Shown here: one piece after another, positions 52,379-58,854 of the stretch
Position numbering within the stretch: the first letter of the stretch is position 1
Layout of the letters: the number at the start of each line of letters is the position of its first letter
Assembly (NCBI GenBank): GCA_022266195.1
Contig: WHVY01000003.1
Span: 1,116,001-1,180,000, forward strand
DNA length: 64,000 nt
Source: Tetranychus cinnabarinus
Taxonomy: Eukaryota > Arthropoda > Arachnida > Trombidiformes > Tetranychidae
Direction: 5' to 3'
The notes under the pieces: model-generated
The model's input: the letters and a program-made list of their open reading frames with translations, nothing else
Database searches by the model: none
What the model was told of the DNA's origin: nothing
Made by a program: the position numbers and the translations under genes

Positions 52379-52722
52379 TGTATTAATTTATCGGCCAACT
52401 TTCCTCCTAAATACGATATTGCTGGCCAAAGTAACGCTGGTAAAAATGCTCCACCACTTTGTAAAATAATTTCTTTTCTCTTCTTCAATGGGATACTTTT
52501 TCTTGAAAGCTTTCGAAGTTCAAATTTGTAAGGAGCAAGTTTTGTTCTCAATGAATCTTCAACCGGTATATTTCCGTTTAGAGTATTTTTACTTATTTCA
52601 GAGATTGCGTAGTAAATACAAGATTTTGTTTGCGTTAAAAGTTTTTCTCTTTGTTTTCTTGTCTTGGCTTTAGCAAGTTTTTTTAATGTCGGAAGACACT
52701 TGATGACACCTTCAATCGACAT
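52375..52722 (-). CDS. Small basic virion protein (pVI-like)
   Basis: 115 residues with a basic helical body (LPTLKKLAKAKTRKQREKLL) and a C-terminal hydrophobic, amphipathic end following QSGGAFLPALLWPAISYLGG. A GG-x site just before such a helix recalls adenain cleavage sites and the membrane-lytic protein VI of adenoviruses. It is the first gene of a group (this gene, small charged protein, integrase, penton) behind a TATA box at 52748-52756. Role inferred. Confidence 0.65.
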   Translation of the reverse strand: MSIEGVIKCLPTLKKLAKAKTRKQREKLLTQTKSCIYYAISEISKNTLNGNIPVEDSLRTKLAPYKFELRKLSRKSIPLKKRKEIILQSGGAFLPALLWPAISYLGGKLADKLIQ

Positions 52723-52747
52723 TTATTGCACATCAAAATAGTTTTAC

Positions 52748-52756
52748 CTTTATATA
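52748..52756 (-). promoter_or_regulatory. TATA box of the integrase-penton group
   Basis: TATATAAAG on the minus strand, 26-34 bp before the ATG at 52722 and just after the ATPase stop codon at 52759. Confidence 0.65.
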
Positions 52757-52758
52757 AC

Positions 52759-53394
52759 TTATATTACATAAGCATACATTGGTGCCTCCTTCTCATTGAA
52801 AACATTCGTCAATAATCTTATTTTTTCAGGTGTGTCTGGCTTCAGATCAATAAAAAGGTAAGAATATGGCCATTGAGTTGCGTCTTCATAAACATATTGA
52901 AATCTTTTTATTTTCGTAGGAAACATTTGTCGACCGATGTTCGTAATCATGGATTTATCTCGAGGATTTTTGAAGCAAATAACATATTGACTGTTGAGAC
53001 TTATATTCCTACTCTCTTTTCCTTTCATGAAGAAGTTTTGAGTTATCAAAATCACGGAAATGTTTCTATGATGTGACCCTTTAGTAAACAAGTTACTAAC
53101 AAATGTTTGATTCGCCGCTTCTAGCATCAAATCATCTATAACTACCCATTCCGGATCATTTCCACCAAGTTCATTAATTACTTCTTCTTGTAGTCCTTCA
53201 ATAAATTTTACGTTATGCATTGAATTGAACATTTTTTGATACTCTCCATAAAGATAAGTGATAGATTTTGGTGCCGGGTCACAAATATATTCAGATCTAT
53301 TGATCATGTCCCTAATAAAATGTGTTTTACCAGAACCAGTTGGTCCTGCTATAAGCATTGTAAAAGGGTGTTTCAAATAAATAGAGACAGACAT
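52759..53394 (-). CDS. A32-type genome packaging ATPase
   Basis: 211 residues of the FtsK/HerA-superfamily ATPase that pumps DNA into capsids in Polintons, NCLDVs and related viruses. Walker A GPTGSGKT at 17-24, Walker B PEWVVIDDLM at 81-90, and a sensor-like VILITQNFF stretch are intact. Length is typical. A TATA box lies 27-33 bp upstream. Confidence 0.95.
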   Translation of the reverse strand: MSVSIYLKHPFTMLIAGPTGSGKTHFIRDMINRSEYICDPAPKSITYLYGEYQKMFNSMHNVKFIEGLQEEVINELGGNDPEWVVIDDLMLEAANQTFVSNLFTKGSHHRNISVILITQNFFMKGKESRNISLNSQYVICFKNPRDKSMITNIGRQMFPTKIKRFQYVYEDATQWPYSYLFIDLKPDTPEKIRLLTNVFNEKEAPMYAYVI

Positions 53395-53420
53395 TTTTTA
53401 TTGCTTAATTATTTTTATTG

Positions 53421-53427
53421 TTTTATA
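53421..53427 (-). promoter_or_regulatory. TATA box of the packaging ATPase
   Basis: TATAAAA on the minus strand, 27-33 bp before the ATG at 53394; it lies just after the stop of the membrane-protein gene. Confidence 0.6.
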
Positions 53428-53436
53428 TTGAAAATT

Positions 53437-53688
53437 TCAAATTACAACAGAAGAAGGGGCTGATGAAGTTTGCACAACAGTTGGGCCTTTGATAGACCCT
53501 AATCTTGGATTCGGGAGCAGATAACCAAGGGATGATCCGAGAACAGCAGTCCAAAGTGGTAAGTTACCTGTTTTCAGCACAATATTAGCTATAGCTGTTA
53601 TAAGCATTGCAATCAATACCATCAATTGTACAGAAAAGAGTACTTTTTTGTACCATAATCTATGAAGGTCAGCTTGAGATACTTCCAT
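53437..53688 (-). CDS. Small two-span membrane protein
   Basis: 83 residues with two hydrophobic segments (about 17-38, VLFSVQLMVLIAMLITAIAN, and about 46-60, LWTAVLGSSLGYLLP) and a short Ser/Pro-rich tail. It lies between the TBP-like gene and the ATPase. No family is recognised; it may be an internal-membrane or virion-exit component. TATA box 38-43 bp upstream. Confidence 0.6.
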   Translation of the reverse strand: MEVSQADLHRLWYKKVLFSVQLMVLIAMLITAIANIVLKTGNLPLWTAVLGSSLGYLLPNPRLGSIKGPTVVQTSSAPSSVVI

Positions 53689-53725
53689 TGTTCGAATTTG
53701 GTTGCAATATTGTAGAATCGTTATC

Positions 53726-53731
53726 TTTATA
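53726..53731 (-). promoter_or_regulatory. TATA box of the membrane-protein gene
   Basis: TATAAAGA on the minus strand, 38-43 bp before the ATG at 53688, overlapping the stop codon of the TBP-like gene. Confidence 0.55.
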
Positions 53732-54251
53732 TTGACTTTAGTCTTATATTATAGTCAAATTCATCACAATAATAATATATTGATTCAAAGTCTTTCAAAC
53801 CGGTTATGATGACTTTACCTGTCCTAAAAATTATGAAAATGACGTTTGAATTATCAAGTTTTAAGTGTATCCCAGGGAAGAGTTCAGGTTCATAAGAAGA
53901 TCCAGGATGATGTAACAGTTCTTGATAGTCGAAATCTCCAACAATCCTGGAGCAAACAGTAATATTCACGATTTTAAATGAGATGAAAGAAACATCAGCG
54001 GGATATTTATTACAAAATCGGTCAACAAGTATAAATGAAGTTGCTATGTTTTCAACTCCTGTAACATTGATTTTCCCTGAATCAAAAATCAATAGACAAC
54101 CGTCAGGGTATTTCAATATTCCACCAGAAAAAGTTCTTGGATAGTTTATTCCTCTAAAATTTTCTTTTATTAGTTCTCTTGAAAGATTAGAGCTTAAAGT
54201 GAATGATGTTACAATGTTAACGACTACAACGTTTTCTTGCAAGTACTTCAT
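53727..54251 (-). CDS. TATA-binding protein (TBP) core homologue
   Basis: 174 residues made only of the saddle-shaped two-repeat TBP core, with no N-terminal extension. Repeat 1 has VVNIVTSFTLS, the kinking Phe41 (TFSGGILKY) and Phe56 in LLIFDSGKINVTG. Repeat 2 has KIVNITVC, SSYEPELFPG with Phe125, and IIFRTGKVIITG with Phe142. Both conserved Asn residues (12 and 96) and all four DNA-inserting Phe are kept, so TATA binding is plausible. Outside these motifs it is strongly diverged from the near-invariant eukaryotic TBP, so it is not a recent host copy. It lies 12 bp after the BIR/RING gene. With TATA boxes at most transcription units of the element, the obvious inference is that it drives the element's own promoters. 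Confidence 0.93.
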   Translation of the reverse strand: MKYLQENVVVVNIVTSFTLSSNLSRELIKENFRGINYPRTFSGGILKYPDGCLLIFDSGKINVTGVENIATSFILVDRFCNKYPADVSFISFKIVNITVCSRIVGDFDYQELLHHPGSSYEPELFPGIHLKLDNSNVIFIIFRTGKVIITGLKDFESIYYYCDEFDYNIRLKSI

Positions 54252-54263
54252 GATGAATGAAAC

Positions 54264-54962
54264 TCAATCAATGAGCTTGAGCCTAAATACTCCAGTTATT
54301 TCTTGCCGACAAATTGGACATTTGCATATACCTGGCGCACAATCAATGCAAGTCACGCTATGGTCACATGGATAAAAACAAACGCCTATTTCTTTCGTCA
54401 AACAGACTTTACATGTATACCGGTCGTTGCTGGGTTCGAGAACTGGTACAACTGGTGTTGGCAAAGGTTCACCTTTCAGACATGAATCAATGAATTTAAT
54501 ACCGCATTTTATGTAAACGTAGGTACACCACGGTGAGAATTTTGCGTGGGATGTCCATGCATCTTCAGCCAACCAATCACAGATATGTATTCCACAATGA
54601 AAACATGCAACGATGTCAGATTTTTTAGTGTAAACAAAACCAGCTTCAGCTAGTGTAGTTGTTGACATGACTTCATTAGTCCAATCGTCAAACGTTTTCA
54701 GTCTGCTTTCAAATGTGATGTGCTCTGGATACTCAGCTTCAACATTGCGTGCAAAACATGCTGAAGGGGACCTCCGATTGTAAATCATAGGAAAGTTTAC
54801 TCGCGGTCGGATTGTGGCCAGGAATGGCGTAGCTTCAAATACATTAACCTCACTTGAAGGTGAAGACTGAATAGTATTAAGTTCACTTCGTGGATAAACT
54901 TGAGATATGTCGAGTATTAACTCTAAAGAAGGTAAAGCTTCTTCATCATTTTGAACATTCAT
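54264..54962 (-). CDS. Inhibitor-of-apoptosis homologue, one BIR + RING
   Basis: 232 residues from the ATG at 54962; the frame is open for 23 more codons upstream, but that part contains the TATA box. A single BIR (about 98-160: FDDWTNEV, LAEAGFVYTKKSDIVACFHC, then H and C ligands in SHAKFSPWC) is followed by a C-terminal RING (CKVCL, CDHSVTCIDC, CPICRQEI). Expected to act as an E3 ligase restraining apoptosis of the host cell. It is not a close copy of the two-BIR protein at 39485, so the two were probably acquired separately. It is the outermost leftward gene and shares its promoter region with the TBP-like gene. Confidence 0.9.
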   Translation of the reverse strand: MNVQNDEEALPSLELILDISQVYPRSELNTIQSSPSSEVNVFEATPFLATIRPRVNFPMIYNRRSPSACFARNVEAEYPEHITFESRLKTFDDWTNEVMSTTTLAEAGFVYTKKSDIVACFHCGIHICDWLAEDAWTSHAKFSPWCTYVYIKCGIKFIDSCLKGEPLPTPVVPVLEPSNDRYTCKVCLTKEIGVCFYPCDHSVTCIDCAPGICKCPICRQEITGVFRLKLID

Positions 54963-55008
54963 GTTCGCAATATAAAACAAGAATAATATTAATCGAATGA
55001 TTACACGA

Positions 55009-55016
55009 TTTTTATA
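55009..55016 (-). promoter_or_regulatory. TATA box of the BIR/RING-TBP group
   Basis: TATAAAAA on the minus strand, 47-54 bp before the ATG at 54962, about 300 bp inside the right end of the element. Confidence 0.6.
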
Positions 55017-55059
55017 GCAAGAAAAGAGCACTGAACCATAAAGTGCACATCAATCATAA

Positions 55060-55154
55060 TTTAAATTTATCTTTTGATGGACTTTATTAGGTCAGCAAAC
55101 AATTAATTGCTAAATTAATTTAAATTTATCTTTTTGATGGACTTTATTAGGTCA
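55060..55154 (+). repeat. Subterminal direct repeat, right end
   Basis: A unit of about 35 bp (TTTAAATTTATCTTTTGATGG and ACTTTATTAGGTCA) occurs twice, at about 55060-55094 and 55119-55154, with a one-base length difference. It sits between the promoter and the terminal repeat and could be a regulatory or replication site. Confidence 0.7.
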
Positions 55155-55249
55155 ATGAATACCCAATTAATAAATAGTTTTAATTGAATTGACTATTCAA
55201 CCATACTGACTTCATAATAATTACAATGGTCAATGATGAAATGTTCATA

Positions 55250-55319
55250 GGTATCGATCTGTTTTCAATCAATTGTCTTATCTTGTGTATGTCCGATCTT
55301 GTGTATTTCTACTACTACT
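55250..55319 (-). repeat. Polinton right terminal inverted repeat
   Basis: Inverted partner of 33741-33810, ending CTACTACTACT, with several mismatches. Confidence 0.8.
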
Positions 55320-55473
55320 CTAATAGATGGCGACTATGACGAAAATTGACCCTAAAGTTGCGTTAAGTGCAGCTACCAGTGTAATTTAAAAAAAATTGAT
55401 TCAAAATTGAATTTATTAATAAGACATGAAATATTAATTGATATAAAAAATGTATTCATAGAGAATAATTTGA

Positions 55474-58121
55474 TCAATAAATTTCAACAGATCCATAGTT
55501 AATAATCGTAAATTCATATTCTTCAATAATTTCTCGAAGTATCTCAATATTATCTTCATCTGTCATCTCAAGTTCTGCGATTGGAATTAATTTGCTTCTA
55601 TTTGAAATAGATTGCAAATATTTAAGTTGAGTTTTTTCATGTTTCACAGATTCCAGATCAGCTTCTTTGTCCTTGATTTGAATTATAAGTATTTTGATTT
55701 GTGAATTGACTGTTTCCATGAATTCATCTTTCACCTTCAATCCAATGGAATCTATTTTCTTGGTGAAAGGTCCATTTGCCGAGAAACTAAATGTAACTCG
55801 ACGATTTGGTCTCAATAAGTCAAGTAGTTTAACCGCAATCTCAGCAGCGTACATGTACTCATTAACGGCTTGTTCTATGAGTCTGTCGAATATATTTTCG
55901 GATTGATTTTTTTGGTCAACCTCTCGAATTATCTTGAATAAATATATAGATCGCTTCATCATGGCCATTGCTCTTTCAAATACAATTAGTTGTCCTCTAT
56001 TTGTAACTTTACGATTGAGTTGACTGATTAAACCATCGAATTTATTAACTAGAACTTTCTCAAAATCCCATTTTTTGTATCTGCGCTGTGACTTGAATAC
56101 TCTGGTTATTTTCGTGAATTTATATGGTTTGAGTGGTTTGAAACGATCAAATCTGTACTCTAAAGTTTCTCTATCATAATTTATCTTTTGTTTCGTCATT
56201 AGGTAATGATCAGCCAAGTCTAAAGATATTTGATAAGATTCATCTTGGTTTAGATTCAAATCAAATATAACTTCAATATCCCATTGCATGTCACACAAAT
56301 AATCAATAAGTTTCCATGGTTTGCGATACTGAAATGGATTCCAATCTACTGATTCCAAGAACTGATAATACTTAAGTATATGAAAATAAACAATAAAAAA
56401 TGCATTATGAGGTTGTTCATAGATTTCCTCGTAGACTGGATCCACTCGGAAAAAATTTGAAGGCACATCAATTCTTGGCTTAGTACCAGGTGAGCGACTG
56501 AAAGTTAAGAAGTACGCTCCATCGTAGATGTCTCCGAATGAAACGCCAATATTTAAAATAACAGTTGTTATGTTTTTAAGCCCAAGGATATACAGGGTGT
56601 AAATGTCGAATACGCGGTTTTGAATCGCTAATAACTTTTTTGTCGTTTGTCCGATTTCGAAATTTTTGACCTGCAAGATTGCACAAAAAATTATCTATTG
56701 AATGATGTCCACTTTGTAGTTGTACGATTTTGCTTTCGAAAAATATCGGATCTTGAAGGTAGGCAAAACGCGCATTAAACATTGGCATTTTATTTTGAAT
56801 TGTTCCAAATTTCTAATCATTGTATTTACGCCTGAAAAATATAATAATTCGCTATTTGCAGGATTAGAATTGAAAGATTTTTTAGTTTTCCTATCTCGAA
56901 CACTGGCATAAAAAATTTTTAAATTCGGCTATTTTGGAAGCGAAAATCAACCTTTTCGACTTTGGGGCGAAATTTCTCGCCTTAAAGGTAATCATATAAA
57001 CTCACGAACTATCATGAACAAAATTTTAACTATTTGACTACATATAATCGAAAAAAATTTCGAAATCGGACAAACGACAAAAAAGTTATTAGCGATTCAA
57101 AACCGCGTATTTGACATTTACACCCTGTATATGATGATCCCAGGTCATCTTTACATAAACCAAACTTTTTTGTTAGTTTTAAGTTGACATTCAGTCTTCT
57201 TAATACAATACTTCGAATCATTGCTCGAGTCATGTTTTCACTGTCCCTTTCAATCCAATCAGCTTTCATCTTTTCTATGAATTCACAAACATCGGAAATA
57301 GCATCACAGCCTTTCTCATTTATCACATTGAAAATTTCATCACTTTCATTTAAAGAATCTTTGAAAGTTGATATTTGAATCAATCCATAAACGTCTTTGA
57401 TTAGTCGTTGACATTTCCTCATAATTTCACAAATCTTGTCGATCTCATTGGATTTAGATGATTTTGACTTTTTCTTGGATGAAGATGTTGTAGTCACCAA
57501 TGATGAAGAGCTTATTTGATCATTTAATGTTTTCAACTTATCAAGATAAGATGTCAAGATCACTTTTTTCATTTCATTTGTTTTAGAAGATTCTTTGATA
57601 ATTCCTAATTCACTTTGAGCAAGTTCAATAAACAAGATAGCTCTACCATGAAGATCGTTAGTTGGATGGGTTTTTAGTGATTGCTTTAAATAATCAGGAT
57701 CCAGAATGGCTTCCAAGTCATATGGAGATTTAGCATTGTTATTTAGCGAATCAATAGTTTCATTACAATTTTTAACAATATTTATCAATCGCTTTCTTAG
57801 GTTGCTATCTATTTCTCGTTTTGTAAGTTCAAATGATTTGATATGTATACCATTGCGCCTTTCAAGATTATTGTACAACAATTTCAACGAATCCAGCGTT
57901 TCACTAATAACTGATAATTTAGTTTTTTCCATAACAGCATTTCTGTCACTAGAAAATGGATAATCCTCTTTGGCATCAATTGACAATTCTTTTAAATTGG
58001 ATGACAGAAGTAATTGTTCAAGTGAATTGATTGAATCACTCAGTAAAACTGATAATTCGGACCATTTTTCTGGTAATACTCCGTAGTTTATTAAATTAGT
58101 AATACTCATTGGACAGTCCAT
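55474..58121 (-). pseudogene. Tandem family member C, split by a MITE
   Basis: The 5' part (58121-57130, start MDCPMSITNL) resembles copy A in wording and upstream flank. The 3' part (56590-55474, end NYGSVEIY) resembles copy B near its end (DQKNQSENIFDRL), so the gene is a mosaic. A 535-bp inverted-repeat element inserted at 56593 breaks the frame, and even ignoring it the two parts are one base out of phase. The insertion point corresponds to the LGLKNI region of copy A. The 3' part retains an open frame of about 365 codons before running into the element. Presumably non-functional. Confidence 0.85.
56593..57127. mobile_element. MITE, Tc1/mariner-like, 535 bp
   Basis: Terminal inverted repeats of about 76 bp beginning CAGGGTGTAAATGTC, with one mismatch noticed, flanked on both sides by TA. 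There is no transposase frame inside. Copies A and B of the same gene lack it and show the empty site (…ATTATATATGATGA…), which directly proves insertion. Confidence 0.93.
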
Positions 58122-58854
58122 CTCAATGGCACATTCAAAATTTAATCGTTACACTTCTTCGCTTTGAATAAAAATATGAAGTTGGTAAACTACCAATTTT
58201 GATAACAAGTGTGGTATTTACAAACAATACAACAATACAATTACAACAAATTAATTATATGATCTCAAAATAAAAAATATATTAAAGAAAAAAATTCAAC
58301 TCGATGAAGTTAGGTGTATAACAGTTATTTTGTTTCAAAACACATTGAAATTACATGATTGAGTTGCAATGATAAATCAGCTCGTATCACAGCAAAATTC
58401 CTGGTAAATTCACAGTTGATTATTAGGTTTAATCTATGACTCAAAAATCAGAAGCGCGCTATTTGAATTACTAATAATTTGGGTTGAGAGAAGGGACTTT
58501 GTAGACTCTTTAAGAGATTGTAACTGAAGCTCATTTGAGTAATAATTTTTTTTGCATTTCCTTATTTGTCAAAATGGTAATTATTGTACTTAAACGGTTA
58601 TTTAAAGAATGATATTCGTTCAGATGAACAATGTTGGCCTCAGCTTGCATGTTATGAGAAGAGTAAATTTCGAAAAGTTGGGACTAACGCACATGTATCA
58701 AAAGCATACCATGATTTTTTGCCATAATTTTTTTTATTAAAATTCATGTAAAAATATAACGATCCAATTATAAGTCAAATTTAACAAGACATAAAAAATT
58801 AAGAACATTAAAATTTGTAATTGCATTGAATTATTGCATGTTAAAATAATTTGA
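58122..58854. other. Spacer between family copies C and D
   Basis: Similar over most of its length to the A-B spacer (28727-29382), part of the duplicated unit. No gene. Confidence 0.55.

Larger units (their letters stand above)
33741..55319 (+). mobile_element. Polinton/Maverick (adintovirus-like) provirus
   Basis: A 21.6-kb element whose ends are AGTAGTAGTAG-type inverted repeats. It is flanked by CTAATA on the left (33735-33740) and CTAATA on the right (55320-55325), a 6-bp duplication sharing its last A with the terminal AGT, or a 5-bp CTAAT duplication. It carries the defining gene set: protein-primed DNA polymerase B, integrase, packaging ATPase, adenain-like protease, and capsid proteins. 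Accessory genes fill the left half, transcribed rightward; the morphogenesis genes are transcribed leftward from the right end and the two sets converge near 47.76 kb. None of the core genes shows a frameshift or stop, so the insertion looks recent. Adintoviruses are the proposed viral form of such elements. Confidence 0.95.
32426..55381 (-). mobile_element. pogo/Tigger-like DNA transposon (split)
   Basis: Perfect 25-bp terminal inverted repeats (32426-32450 and 55357-55381, beginning CACTGGTAGCTGCAC) are flanked on both sides by TA, the target duplication of the Tc1/mariner/pogo superfamily. Removing the Polinton inside leaves about 1.37 kb: left end, a minus-strand transposase gene, its upstream region and the right end. 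That is a normal size for a small pogo-like element. A second CACTTAACGCAA copy at 32463-32474 next to the left end may be an additional transposase binding site. The element landed between tandem family copies B and C. Confidence 0.9.

Noticed and set aside
32426..55381. A single giant transposon combining a Tigger transposase with Polinton genes
   Set aside because: The Polinton has its own terminal repeats and its own target duplication inside the Tigger sequence, so two nested insertions explain the structure more simply.
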